Of a DNA stretch of 22,388 bases, positions 1 to 7,970 are shown in pieces. Source of the DNA: JAVBPP01 sp031549535 (GTDB lineage Bacteria; Bacillota; Clostridia; Oscillospirales; Acutalibacteraceae); contig JAVBPP010000093.1 in the NCBI GenBank assembly GCA_031549535.1, positions 1 to 22,388 on the forward strand, read 5' to 3'. The number at the start of each line of letters is the position of its first letter. Position 1 is the stretch's first letter. The notes beneath the pieces are model-generated. The model was given only the letters and a program-made list of their open reading frames with translations, did no database searches and was not told the DNA's origin. Made by a program: the position numbers and the translations under genes.

Positions 1-31
1 AAAACTTTTTCTTCAAAAAAATAAAAACCCC

Positions 32-60
32 TTGACAAATTGGTTTCTTTGTTATATGGT
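32..60 (+). promoter_or_regulatory. Sigma-A type promoter of the GntR-ABC operon
   Basis: A perfect -35 box TTGACA (32-37) is followed after 17 bases by a -10 box TATGGT (55-60). It lies 50 bases before the TTG start of the regulator gene, so it is the natural promoter of the three-gene operon. This is pattern matching only; no transcript start is known. Confidence 0.75.
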
Positions 61-82
61 TAATTACACAAGCAACTAACCA
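57..82. promoter_or_regulatory. Inverted repeat, candidate GntR operator
   Basis: TGGTTA (57-62) and TAACCA (77-82) form a 6+6 inverted repeat with a 14-base gap. The left arm overlaps the -10 box and the right arm lies just after the expected transcript start. YtrA-type regulators usually repress their own operon from such a site, so this is a reasonable operator candidate. That assignment is inference. Confidence 0.5.
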
Positions 83-109
83 AGTAAGTGATTTGGAGGT
101 GATGTCGTT

Positions 110-481
110 TTGAAAGCACTGCTGGACGACAGCAAAAGTATCTATCTGCAAATTTCGGATTCTGTGGAGGATGATATCCTTTCCGGCGTAATAGCCGAGG
201 AGGAATTGATACCCTCCACCAACCAGTTCGCAAAACACTACTCCATCAATCCCGCTACCGCCGCCAAAGGCGTAAACCTTTTGGTGGACAGCGGCATTGT
301 CTACAAGAAAAGGGGAATTGGCATGTGTGTGAAAACCGGGGCACGAGAGTTGATTCTGAAAAAGCGCAAGCAGGATTTTTACCACAGCTATGTAGCTGCA
401 CTCATTCAGGAGGCGGAAAAACTGGCTATCACAAAAGAGGACTTGATTCTAATGATACAGGAGGGTGAAACCCATGACTGA
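110..481 (+). CDS. GntR-family (YtrA-type) transcriptional regulator
   Basis: A 123-residue regulator with a winged helix-turn-helix at about residues 10-75 (IYLQISDSVEDDILSG, then LIPSTNQFAKHYSINPATAAKGVNLL), typical of GntR proteins. The C-terminal part is only about 45 residues, mostly helical, as in the YtrA subfamily, which lacks the large ligand domain of other GntR proteins. The start is TTG at 110, supported by GGAGGT at 95-100. The stop overlaps the start of the ABC ATPase by 8 bases. YtrA-type regulators normally repress adjacent ABC exporter genes and respond to cell-envelope stress or peptide antibiotics; the inducer here cannot be read from sequence. Confidence 0.92.
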   Translation: MKALLDDSKSIYLQISDSVEDDILSGVIAEEELIPSTNQFAKHYSINPATAAKGVNLLVDSGIVYKKRGIGMCVKTGARELILKKRKQDFYHSYVAALIQEAEKLAITKEDLILMIQEGETHD

Positions 482-1370
482 CACACCGGTAATCACGCTG
501 TCCGGACTTTCTAAAAACTTCGGTAAATACACCGCGCTGGATCAGCTGCAGCTTACTTTGGAGCCAAATAAAATTTATGGCTTGCTTGGGCGAAACGGTG
601 CGGGGAAAACCACGCTGCTGAACATCCTGAGCGCCCGCATCTTCCCCAGTTCCGGCGATTATGCCGTTTTTGGCGAAAGCAGCTATGAAAACATCAAAAT
701 CCTGCGGCAGATTTGTTATGTGGAAGAAAAAGGGCTATACCACAGGGAACTACGCGTCCGGCAGGCACTGGCACTGACAAGCGGTTTGTATCCGAACTGG
801 GACGCCGCCTTTGCGCAGGAACTGCTGGAAACATTCGAACTAAATCCCAAGAAGAAATTCAAACAGCTCTCCCGCGGCATGGAATCCGCGCTGGGTCTTG
901 TCATCGGCCTTGCCTCCCGCGCACCGCTGACCATTTTCGATGAGCCTTCCCTCGGCCTGGACGCTGTAATCCGCGAGCGCTTTTATGACATTCTGCTGGA
1001 GGACTACGCTCTTCACCCGCGCACCATCGTCATTTCCACACACCTGATTGACGAGGTAAGCCGGATGTTTGAGAATATTATACTGTTAGATCGCGGACAT
1101 ATCCTTCTTCATAAACCGGAAAACGAGCTGCGTGAACAGGCGTTTTACCTCTCCGGCAAGCAGGACGCAGTGTGGGCAGCCGCAAAAGATTGCCTGGTGT
1201 TGCACGAAGAGCAATTCGGTGGCACCTTGATTCTGGGTGTTTATACCCGGCAAAAGCCCCGCATCGGGGAGGATGTTGAAATTCAGCCCATCCCTATGCA
1301 GAAACTGTTTACCTATTTGATTGACCCTGCCAATCAAGACATGTTAAGAAAGGGCGGTGTGTTTGCATGA
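474..1370 (+). CDS. ABC transporter ATP-binding protein
   Basis: A 298-residue ABC ATPase that should power the permease encoded next to it. The Walker A motif GRNGAGKTT is at residues 39-47, the signature LSRGM at 132-136 (canonical LSGGQ), Walker B PLTIFDEP at 151-158 and the H-loop histidine at 190 (ISTH). At the Q-loop position the sequence reads CYVEEKGLY (81-89), so the usual glutamine appears to be glutamate. ATG 474 is chosen because GGAGGG (460-465) lies 8 bases before it; an in-frame GTG at 465 would overlap that ribosome site. About 90 C-terminal residues form an extra domain of the kind found in GntR-linked exporters. The 3' end overlaps the permease by 4 bases (ATGA). Confidence 0.93.
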   Translation: MTDTPVITLSGLSKNFGKYTALDQLQLTLEPNKIYGLLGRNGAGKTTLLNILSARIFPSSGDYAVFGESSYENIKILRQICYVEEKGLYHRELRVRQALALTSGLYPNWDAAFAQELLETFELNPKKKFKQLSRGMESALGLVIGLASRAPLTIFDEPSLGLDAVIRERFYDILLEDYALHPRTIVISTHLIDEVSRMFENIILLDRGHILLHKPENELREQAFYLSGKQDAVWAAAKDCLVLHEEQFGGTLILGVYTRQKPRIGEDVEIQPIPMQKLFTYLIDPANQDMLRKGGVFA

Positions 1371-2098
1371 GACTCAAAACGTTGCTTCGCCACAGTTTTT
1401 CCACCATAAAGCCCTCCGTTATCATCTTTTACTCCTGTTATATGGTCGGTTTCCTGCTTTCCAACACAGCCGCGGCTATTTCAAACAATATAACCATGGG
1501 CGTGCGTACTGACGAGGGCAACTGGTCTTTTGCTATCATCAGCTTTGCCATTTACATGCTGGTGGTCAACCTGATTTCCTCCCAGTCCGATGTACGCTTT
1601 TTAATCTCCCGCACCGTGACGCGAAAAGAAATTTTTGTAACCAATTTAATCACCAATTATGTCCTCGCCGCCATCATGGCAGTTCTGCAAATGGTCAGCA
1701 TTGCCATCAGCAGCCTTTTGGCCTATTTCTTTACAGATAAGCTGCGTTGGTTGGAGAGCGACTTCCAGAACCTGCAAGCGCCGAACATGCGTAACCCGCT
1801 CATATTTTTCCTGGTATCTACGGCAATTCTCGCCACCTTTGGTGCCTGCAGCTATCTGTTCGGCACTCTGCTCGCCCGCTGGAAATATCCCACCTTGTTC
1901 TGCCTGGTAGTTCTTAGCCTGCTGTTCTTAGCCCTATTATTTCAGCCAAAAGTAATAGAAGCAACTGTAAACTTTCTTCAATACATGTTTACCGATACAA
2001 CAAACGGCTTATGGATTGCGGCAAAGCATTTGCTTTTTTCCTGCTCCATCTTTCTCATCGCCTTCCCCGTTTCGAGAAAAATTACCGCCGCAAAATAA
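1367..2098 (+). CDS. ABC transporter permease, about six membrane segments
   Basis: A 243-residue very hydrophobic protein with about six membrane segments: near residues 18-40, 52-72, 95-125, 146-170, 178-196 and 218-238. It starts in the ATGA overlap with the ATPase gene and is the last gene of the operon. Its size and position fit the membrane half of a YtrA/YtrB-type exporter such as those acting in antimicrobial-peptide or envelope-stress resistance. The substrate is unknown. A short loop carrying ISRTVTRKEIF after the second segment resembles the motif often seen in ABC-2 type permeases of this size. Confidence 0.85.
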   Translation: MRLKTLLRHSFSTIKPSVIIFYSCYMVGFLLSNTAAAISNNITMGVRTDEGNWSFAIISFAIYMLVVNLISSQSDVRFLISRTVTRKEIFVTNLITNYVLAAIMAVLQMVSIAISSLLAYFFTDKLRWLESDFQNLQAPNMRNPLIFFLVSTAILATFGACSYLFGTLLARWKYPTLFCLVVLSLLFLALLFQPKVIEATVNFLQYMFTDTTNGLWIAAKHLLFSCSIFLIAFPVSRKITAAK

Positions 2099-2102
2099 AG
2101 TA

Positions 2103-2217
2103 TGTTATACCAATATCCAAAGAAAGCGTAGATAAAAAATCTGCGAAAAAGCCATACAGCAAAGCTTTCCCTTGATTTTTTATGACGCTTTCTAATGGAG
2201 ATTGGTATTATATAACA
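2103..2217. repeat. 115-base imperfect palindrome, MITE-like
   Basis: The two halves are reverse complements over nearly the whole length with small indels. TGTTAT (2103-2108) pairs with ATAACA (2212-2217), ACCAAT (2110-2115 region) with ATTGGT (2201-2206), AGAAAGCGT (2121-2129) with ACGCTTTCT (2185-2193), and ATAAAAAATC with GATTTTTTAT nearer the centre. Such long non-coding palindromes between genes are typical of miniature inverted-repeat elements. No transposase is encoded. It lies between two convergent operons, so a folded RNA could also help end transcription. Confidence 0.6.
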
Positions 2218-2218
2218 A

Positions 2219-2256
2219 CACAGCAGAAAACAGTAAAAAATCTGTTTTCTGCTGTG
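2219..2256. terminator. Perfect 15-bp hairpin between convergent operons
   Basis: CACAGCAGAAAACAG (2219-2233) and its exact reverse complement (2242-2256) flank an 8-base loop TAAAAAAT. It sits 120 bases after the permease stop and 40 bases beyond the EamA stop on the other strand, so it can serve both operons. It lacks a long T-tract on either side, so it is only a probable bidirectional terminator. Confidence 0.55.
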
Positions 2257-2295
2257 CCCATTTATCGCAATAAAACCGCCGTCAATCAAAAATCA

Positions 2296-3177
2296 TCACG
2301 CATCTGCTGTGCTGTCTGCCCGCTGGCTGATAATCACAGCCAAAAATGCGAGGCCGGCGCCCAGCCACATGGAGGGCGTAAAGCTATCGTGCAGCACCAA
2401 GACGGAGAGCACACAGCCGAACAGGCACTCCAGGCTGAGGATGATGGAGGCGTGGGAGGGCGGGGCATATTTTTGCCCTATGGTTTGCATGAGGTAGGCA
2501 AAAAAGGTGCACATCAGGCCAAGATAGAGCAGAGAAAGCCCGGTTTCAAGCGAGATGCTCTCGGGCATCGGCTCCCGCCAGAAGGCAACGGCCACGCTAA
2601 TGATGCAGCAGGTAATCATCTGCACCGTTGTCAGCGCAAGCGGGTTGTGCTTTTTGCAGGCGATGCCGAGAACGGCGATATGTATTGCAAAAAACAAACC
2701 GCAAAGCAGGGTGTACAAATCACCAACGTTGAGGTCTGTCAGATTCATGCCCTTGCGGTATAACAGCAGGGCAACGCCGGCAAAGCACAGCAGGGCGGAA
2801 ATAATATGTACCCCTTTCGGTTTTTTACGCTGCAAAAGCCAAAATACAAAGGGGACAAAGACAACATAGGAGGCAGTGAGAACAGCGTTTTTGCTGGCGG
2901 TGGTGTGCTGCACACCAATGGTCTGCGCCAAAAAACCCAGATAGATGAATAGACCTGCCAGGACGCCGTACAGAATAGTTTTAACATCCAACTTTTTTAG
3001 TTGCTTAAAAAAGAAGAGAGTCGTTGCGGCAGCCGCTATCACAAAGCGTATCGCCAGCAGCCAGTGGGCGGAAATGCCGTCCAGCGTATGCTTCATCACC
3101 ACAAAACCAGCGCCCCAAACTAAGGCGGCGGATAACAGACCGAGCTCGGACAGCAGCACTTTATTTCGTTGTTTCAT
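2296..3177 (-). CDS. EamA/DMT-family membrane transporter
   Basis: A 293-residue protein with ten predicted membrane segments arranged as two similar halves of five, the layout of EamA (drug/metabolite transporter) proteins. Family marks include ALVWGAGFVVMKHTLDG near residues 18-32, ASYVVFVPFVFWLL near 102-115, and the C-terminal half with HASIILSLECLFGCVLSVLVLHD. Members export amino acids, nucleotides or other small metabolites; the substrate here is not known. The ATG overlaps the stop of the DUF2461 gene by 4 bases, with AAGGA about 14 bases upstream, so it is the last gene of the eight-gene operon. An exporter could discharge products of the peptidases and PLP enzyme encoded upstream, which is inference. 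Confidence 0.9.
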   Translation of the reverse strand: MKQRNKVLLSELGLLSAALVWGAGFVVMKHTLDGISAHWLLAIRFVIAAAATTLFFFKQLKKLDVKTILYGVLAGLFIYLGFLAQTIGVQHTTASKNAVLTASYVVFVPFVFWLLQRKKPKGVHIISALLCFAGVALLLYRKGMNLTDLNVGDLYTLLCGLFFAIHIAVLGIACKKHNPLALTTVQMITCCIISVAVAFWREPMPESISLETGLSLLYLGLMCTFFAYLMQTIGQKYAPPSHASIILSLECLFGCVLSVLVLHDSFTPSMWLGAGLAFLAVIISQRADSTADA

Positions 3178-3878
3178 CCGTTTTGTAATTCCTTTTCTTT
3201 CGCAAGATAGGCGTCTGACACAGACGCGAGAAAGCGATACATCTCCCGAAACTCCCCGTAATCTCGCAGCAGATCCCGGATAATGCGCTCATCCTCCAGC
3301 GCTTCGTGCCCGGAAACACTCTTGATGAAGTAGAGCTGCTTTTTGTTATAATAGGCGCTCAGCTCCTGCGGATAATCGCCGGGCTTTTTCTTTTTATAGT
3401 CCTCACCGTCCAAAAGCGCGCCCGATTGCAGCGCCCGCCTTGCGGCTTTCAGGAATTCCTGCGGGTGGGAACACATCTGTTCCCTGAAAAAAGCCATAAA
3501 GCCGGGCGTATTGGCATAAAAGCCGATGCCGTAGCTCATACCGCCCGGGGAAACTTCAAACCATAGCCCCGGGTATTCCATCCATTCTTTTTTCGGGCGT
3601 TCAAAGCTCATCCAGACATTTTCACGGTACAGGCTCTTATCCTTGGTAAAGCGCGTATCCCGGCGAATACGGGAAACCATACGGGTTGGAATCACCTGCA
3701 TATGCTCATCCCACTTTGCCAGTTCTGAGCCGATGATTTCCGCAAGTTGACGCATGGGGCGTATGACACCGGCGTTAATTTCGCCCTTATGCGCTTCATA
3801 AAACGCTTTGCTGTTCTCGATTCTGTTCTGCGTGAGCAGGAACAGCGCATCAGTTGTGATGCCGTCATAGGGATACAT
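3174..3878 (-). CDS. DUF2461 family protein
   Basis: A 234-residue soluble protein of the DUF2461 (TIGR02453) family, whose biochemical role is not established. Recognisable features are the N-terminal LFLLTQNRIENSKAFYEAHK, then SRIRRDTRFTKDKSLYRENVWMSF at about residues 70-93, PGLWFEVSPGGMSYGIGFY near 104-122, and a helical C-terminus. The open frame continues far upstream, but that part lies antiparallel inside the PLP-enzyme gene in another frame and makes no sense as protein. The ATG at 3878 gives the normal family length and overlaps the PLP gene stop by 14 bases, as expected for coupled translation. The 3' end overlaps EamA by 4 bases. Confidence 0.88.
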   Translation of the reverse strand: MYPYDGITTDALFLLTQNRIENSKAFYEAHKGEINAGVIRPMRQLAEIIGSELAKWDEHMQVIPTRMVSRIRRDTRFTKDKSLYRENVWMSFERPKKEWMEYPGLWFEVSPGGMSYGIGFYANTPGFMAFFREQMCSHPQEFLKAARRALQSGALLDGEDYKKKKPGDYPQELSAYYNKKQLYFIKSVSGHEALEDERIIRDLLRDYGEFREMYRFLASVSDAYLAKEKELQNG

Positions 3879-5154
3879 TGCCCAACAGCCCCTTTTCCAA
3901 CATAGATTGCGCCGCCAACATAACCCCGGCTTTGGCGCTGTGGAACTGAATACCGCCCTGCATCCAGGCCGCATACGGCTCGCGCAGCGGGGCGTCCGCC
4001 GAAAGCTCGATGGAGGAGCCCATAGTAAACGCGCCGGCCGCCATAATGACCTGATTGTCGTAGCCGGGCATGTCCCACGGCTCCGGAACAACAAAGGAAT
4101 CCACCGGTGCGCCAGACTGCATCCCCTGGCAGAACGCAATCAGCGCCTGAGGATTGCCCAAGGTAACAGACTGTATGATATCAAAACGATCCTCATCGAA
4201 ACGCGGCGTAACGGCAAAGCCGAAGGACGCAAACAACGCGCTTGCAAACACGGCGGTTTTCAGCGCCTCCCCTGTGACATGCGGGGCATGAAACAGCCCC
4301 ATAAATAACTCCCGGTTCATTCCGAGGCTCGCGCCCACCTCTCGGCCGAGGCCCGGCGTTGTCAGCCGCTGCGCGCATTGCTCAATCAGCGTCCTGCGCC
4401 CCGCAATATAGCCACCGTTTTTGGCAATACCGCCGCCCGCATTTTTGATGAGCGAACCCGCTATCAAATCCGCACCGCAATCCGTCGGCTCGTGCCGCTG
4501 CACAAATTCCCCGTAGCAGTTATCCACCATCACCAGCGCGTTGCTTTCCGCGCGAACCAGCTTCACAATTTCCCCAATCGTTTCCACCGAAAGGCTGGGG
4601 CGCAGTGTATAACCGCGCGAACGCTGAATATAGACCAGCCTGGGCCTTCTCGCCAGTGCGGCCTTAATGGCGGGCAAATCCACCTCACCGCCCGGCGTCA
4701 GCTCCACCTGCTCATACGACACACCAAAATCCGCAAGACTTCCGGCGCCAAGCTTAGAAGCGCCGACTTGAATGCCGATGACGGGGCGGATTGTGTCGTA
4801 AGGTGTGCCTGTTACACTGAGCATGGTATCCCCCGGGCGCAGCACGCCAAACAGCGCGACGGCGAGGGTATGCGTACCGCAGGCAAAACTGTGGCGTACG
4901 AGCGCGTCCTCGGCGCCGAACGCCTGCGCGTAAACCCTGTCCAGCACCTCACGCCCCCGGTCACCGTAGCCGTAGCCTGTGGTTTCAACAAAATGGCTCT
5001 CACTGACACCGTGTTCAATGAAAGCGGACAACACCTTGAGTTGATTATATTCCGTTACCCTGTCAATCCCAGCCAGCTCAGGCGCGATGGTTTGCATGGC
5101 CTGCTCCGCCGCCCGCTCCAGCTGGGGGGAAAACCGAAAAAACTGTTGTTTCAT
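3865..5154 (-). CDS. PLP-dependent methionine gamma-lyase/aluminium-resistance family protein
   Basis: A 429-residue fold-type I PLP enzyme of the methionine gamma-lyase-like/aluminium resistance family (like B. subtilis YnbB). The PLP lysine is most likely K237 in SLIKNAGGGIA, preceded by the cofactor-contacting aspartate D211 in VMVDNCYGEF. The N-terminal segment ETTGYGYGDRGREVLDRVYA (about 57-76) and SFACGTHTLAVALFGVLRPGD (about 89-109) are typical of the family. These proteins are annotated as C-S lyases or aluminium-resistance factors, but their natural substrate is uncertain. The open frame extends to 5784, but ATG 5154 matches the family N-terminus and overlaps the GNAT stop by 4 bases (ATGA). 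The next gene, DUF2461, overlaps its 3' end by 14 bases. Confidence 0.93.
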   Translation of the reverse strand: MKQQFFRFSPQLERAAEQAMQTIAPELAGIDRVTEYNQLKVLSAFIEHGVSESHFVETTGYGYGDRGREVLDRVYAQAFGAEDALVRHSFACGTHTLAVALFGVLRPGDTMLSVTGTPYDTIRPVIGIQVGASKLGAGSLADFGVSYEQVELTPGGEVDLPAIKAALARRPRLVYIQRSRGYTLRPSLSVETIGEIVKLVRAESNALVMVDNCYGEFVQRHEPTDCGADLIAGSLIKNAGGGIAKNGGYIAGRRTLIEQCAQRLTTPGLGREVGASLGMNRELFMGLFHAPHVTGEALKTAVFASALFASFGFAVTPRFDEDRFDIIQSVTLGNPQALIAFCQGMQSGAPVDSFVVPEPWDMPGYDNQVIMAAGAFTMGSSIELSADAPLREPYAAWMQGGIQFHSAKAGVMLAAQSMLEKGLLGNVSL

Positions 5155-5903
5155 ATGTATGCAACTTCCACCCATTCCCCTATTTTTTCGAAGCCGATTT
5201 TTTGATAAAACCCACTGACGTTCTCCTCGCAGAACAATTCTACACGCCTGCCCTCCCGCTGCTCCGCCAACGCGATTGCTGTCACTAACCCGCCCGCAAT
5301 GCCCTTGCCCCGGCATTCCGGTTTTGCGGCAATCGCGCCCAGGAACGCCGCCTGCCGTGTTCGAAAGAGTACGCCGGCACAAGCTTGCAGCTGCGCCGCA
5401 TGATGCACTGCAAAAAATTGCGCCGCACCACAGCGGTATTTTGCTGCGATATCCGCCAGCCAATCGCCATAGCTGCCGAGGTGACGAAAGCCACTGTCCG
5501 TTAACAGCCGCCAAACCTGCGCAAGCTCGTCCGAACGCATTGTTTGGGCAACTGCCGGTGATACAGCCGCTTTTTGAAAACGCTGTATTGCACCTTGCCG
5601 CTCCGGGACGTAGCCCAAGTTCTCGGCACAGGACAACTCCATGAGCGCATAAGAGAACCCCAATTGCTGCAAAAACGCACGCAGTTCCATAATATCCACG
5701 CGTTCCTCGTTCATGCTCAGGCACAATGCGCCATCCACACGGGAACATACGGCGCTCAACCGCCCTCCCTGCTCCTGCACCCAAAATCCGGCAAAGCTTT
5801 GCCCGGCATACGCTTGCAACTGCGCCAAAATACGCGTGCCGAATGCGTCAGCCCCACAAAACTCTGTCAGATCCGGCGCTTCGGCTTCAATCCAGCGAAC
5901 CAT
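5151..5903 (-). CDS. GNAT-family N-acetyltransferase
   Basis: A 250-residue protein whose C-terminal half is a GNAT acetyltransferase. The acetyl-CoA loop is CRGKGIAGGLVTAIAL (about residues 197-212), followed by ELFCEENVSGFYQKIGFEKIGEW (about 222-244), the usual C-terminal GNAT block. The N-terminal about 110 residues are unlike a standard single-domain GNAT and may be a second, degenerate acyltransferase-like domain. ATG 5903 is chosen because GGAGGA lies 8 bases before it; the frame is open to 5939, but that start has no such site and lies deeper in the peptidase gene. It overlaps the upstream peptidase by 17 bases and the PLP gene by 4. The substrate is unknown; an amino acid or peptide N-terminus would suit the context. 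Confidence 0.88.
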   Translation of the reverse strand: MVRWIEAEAPDLTEFCGADAFGTRILAQLQAYAGQSFAGFWVQEQGGRLSAVCSRVDGALCLSMNEERVDIMELRAFLQQLGFSYALMELSCAENLGYVPERQGAIQRFQKAAVSPAVAQTMRSDELAQVWRLLTDSGFRHLGSYGDWLADIAAKYRCGAAQFFAVHHAAQLQACAGVLFRTRQAAFLGAIAAKPECRGKGIAGGLVTAIALAEQREGRRVELFCEENVSGFYQKIGFEKIGEWVEVAYI

Positions 5904-6927
5904 TGGCACATTCCTCCGCGAGCGCGGCAACGAGGGCATAAACGGGGTTCATATCCGATTGATCAATGACACAGGATGGGGAATGCAGATAGCGGCAAGG
6001 GTAGGAAACGGCAATGGTACGCACCCCGGCACGGCTTTTGTGTATGGCTGCCGCATCATTTCCTCCGGCCACCAGAGTTTTGCTTTGCACCTGGATGCCG
6101 CGTTCCCGCGCCAATTGCAGCGCGTGGCGATACAACGCCCGGTCATAGACCGTACCCTTGTCCATAAAGGAGAGGACAGCGCCCTTCCCAATTTCACAGA
6201 CACGCTTCTCCCCCTCCACACCGGGCAAATCGGCCGCCGTGGTAGTTTCCACCACAAAGGCATAGTCCGGCTCCAGTGAAAACGCCGCTGTTTTTGCGCC
6301 CACAGTACCGACCTCTTCCTGCACGGTGAAGGCGAAATCCAAATCATAGGGCAGTTCTGATTGAATCAGTTCGAGCAACACGGCGCAGCCGGCACGATCG
6401 TCCAGCGCACGAGCCTTGATTGCTTCGCCCCCAAGCAGTGTAAACTGCGAATCGAAGGTCACCATATCCCCCGGCTGTACGTTTTCCAGCGCCTGTTCAC
6501 GGTTGCTCACGCCGATGTCAATATACAAGCTTTCCCGCTCGGGCAGTTTGGCACGCTCCGCCTGGTCGAGGAAGTGAATCGGTTTCACGCCGATGACACC
6601 GGGCACGGCATTGTCGCCCACAAGCACAGCTTTCCCGGGCAAAACCGCTGTTTCTAGTCCACCGACAGCCGCAAACTTCAAGTAACCTTCTTCCGTAATA
6701 TAGCTTACAATCAAGCCGACTTCGTCCATATGCGCAGCAAGCATAACGCGCTTTTTGGCGCGTTGTTTGCCTTGCTTGCGCACCAACAAATTGCCTCCGG
6801 CGTCCACCGTATACGCCGCATGCCCCTGAATCTCTGCTATCAAATAGTTTCGCACTGCCTCCTCCCGCCCCGAAATGCCGCGCAGGGAACAGAGCGCCCG
6901 CAGGGTTTCAATTCGTTTCTGCTTCAA
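5887..6927 (-). CDS. M42-family metallo-aminopeptidase (second copy)
   Basis: A 346-residue cytosolic M42 (FrvX/glutamyl-aminopeptidase-like) peptidase. Metal-site residues are visible: AHMDEVG (H66, D68), ALDDRAG (D176/D177), QEEVGT (E204 likely the catalytic base, E205 a ligand), VVETTT (E227, where many members have aspartate) and RYLHSP (H315). M42 enzymes form large tetrahedral shells that trim amino acids from short peptides. It follows another M42 gene with a 4-base ATGA overlap, so the two products may have different residue preferences or co-assemble, as known for M42 mixtures. The change to glutamate at residue 227 is compatible with metal binding and is seen in some relatives. Confidence 0.94.
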   Translation of the reverse strand: MKQKRIETLRALCSLRGISGREEAVRNYLIAEIQGHAAYTVDAGGNLLVRKQGKQRAKKRVMLAAHMDEVGLIVSYITEEGYLKFAAVGGLETAVLPGKAVLVGDNAVPGVIGVKPIHFLDQAERAKLPERESLYIDIGVSNREQALENVQPGDMVTFDSQFTLLGGEAIKARALDDRAGCAVLLELIQSELPYDLDFAFTVQEEVGTVGAKTAAFSLEPDYAFVVETTTAADLPGVEGEKRVCEIGKGAVLSFMDKGTVYDRALYRHALQLARERGIQVQSKTLVAGGNDAAAIHKSRAGVRTIAVSYPCRYLHSPSCVIDQSDMNPVYALVAALAEECANGSLD

Positions 6928-7952
6928 GCCTTGTCCCGTCCTTTCACATAAGCCGCCATCAAGCGCGCGGTGTTTTCGATATCCGCTAAATCCAGCAGTT
7001 CAACGCCGGTATGCATGTTGCGCAGCGGAATGGAAAGCAGACCCATTTTAACACCTCTGCCGGCTGTTTGGATGGAATCCGCGTTTGTGCCTGTTTTTCC
7101 GCCCATCACCTCTGTTTGAAAGGGAATTTCCTGCTGTTTTGCCAAAGCGCTCAACGCCTTGCTGACGGCATAATCCAGCGTGGGCGCAAAACCAACCATC
7201 GGCCCCTTGCCGATATCCGCGCACTTTTCCCGTTCCAGACCCGGCGCAAGGCCGAAGCTGACATCCACGGCGATACCCTCCTGCGCCTCACAGGCGTAGC
7301 CGCCCACAGCAGCACCGCTGCCGCCCGTTTCCTCCTGAGCGGAGAGCAAAACACTGAGCCTGCCCGCAAACCCCTGCTCCCGCAGTAGCTGCACACAGCG
7401 CAGCACGGCGGCGACACCCGCGCGGTCGTCAAAGGAAGTGCCGCAGCAGCGCGTCCCCGCGAGGGAGGTGAAGCGTGTGCGCAGGGTGACGCGGTCGCCG
7501 GGGGCGACCAGTTCCTCCGCCTGCGCTTTTGTAAAGCCGATATCCACAGCCAGGCTGTCAAAGCCCTTTGCCTTGTCGCTTTCCCCATCCTTTGCCAGGT
7601 GCGGCGGTGTAGAGCTGATGACGCCGAGCAGCTGCTGTTTGCCGTAAACCGTAACCTCCGCCGCGGCAAGTGTACGAATATCACAGCCGCCGACCGGCGC
7701 AAGCTTTAAAAAGCCGTCCGGCGTAATAGCCGTAACAACCATGCCGATTTGATCCAGATGGGCGTCCAGAAGGATGTGAGTGCCCTCCCCTTCCTGCGTG
7801 CCGACCACGCTGCCCAGGGCATCGCGGCGCACGGGCATAAACTCGCGCAGCAAATCGGCCGCAACCTTGGCGGCATCCCCCTCATCACCGGAGACGCCAC
7901 AGGCTGCGGCAAGTGTTTGCAGTAGCTGTTTCACTTGCGTATATTGCTCCAA
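6924..7952 (-). CDS. M42-family metallo-aminopeptidase (first copy)
   Basis: A 342-residue M42 peptidase. Metal-site motifs are AHLDQIG (H65, D67), SFDDRAG (D175/D176), QEETGG (E207 catalytic base, E208 ligand), VDVSFG (D230) and RNMHTG (H314), all conserved. The start is TTG at 7952 with AAAGGA about 9-10 bases before it; no better ATG is available near the family N-terminus. It starts 18 bases after the galactokinase-type gene and overlaps the second M42 gene by 4 bases. It is clearly diverged from the second copy (for example QEETGG against QEEVGT), so the pair is not a recent duplication. The likely role is final degradation of short peptides in the cytoplasm. Confidence 0.94.
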   Translation of the reverse strand: MEQYTQVKQLLQTLAAACGVSGDEGDAAKVAADLLREFMPVRRDALGSVVGTQEGEGTHILLDAHLDQIGMVVTAITPDGFLKLAPVGGCDIRTLAAAEVTVYGKQQLLGVISSTPPHLAKDGESDKAKGFDSLAVDIGFTKAQAEELVAPGDRVTLRTRFTSLAGTRCCGTSFDDRAGVAAVLRCVQLLREQGFAGRLSVLLSAQEETGGSGAAVGGYACEAQEGIAVDVSFGLAPGLEREKCADIGKGPMVGFAPTLDYAVSKALSALAKQQEIPFQTEVMGGKTGTNADSIQTAGRGVKMGLLSIPLRNMHTGVELLDLADIENTARLMAAYVKGRDKA

Positions 7953-7970
7953 ATCGCTAAGTCCTTTCGT

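Noticed and set aside
3879..4139. N-terminal extension of the DUF2461 frame.
   Set aside because: It lies entirely inside the well-supported PLP-enzyme gene, is Arg/Cys/Ser-rich like a shadow frame, and the ATG at 3878 gives the normal family length.
4378..5205. Long plus-strand open frame of 275 codons.
   Set aside because: It is antisense to the PLP-enzyme gene, whose motifs and reading frame are clear. No ribosome site or recognisable domain is present.
5155..5784. A 210-residue N-terminal extension of the PLP-enzyme frame, as if a fusion.
   Set aside because: It is a shadow of the GNAT gene on the same strand in another frame; its residues look like no protein domain, and the ATG at 5154 matches the family start.
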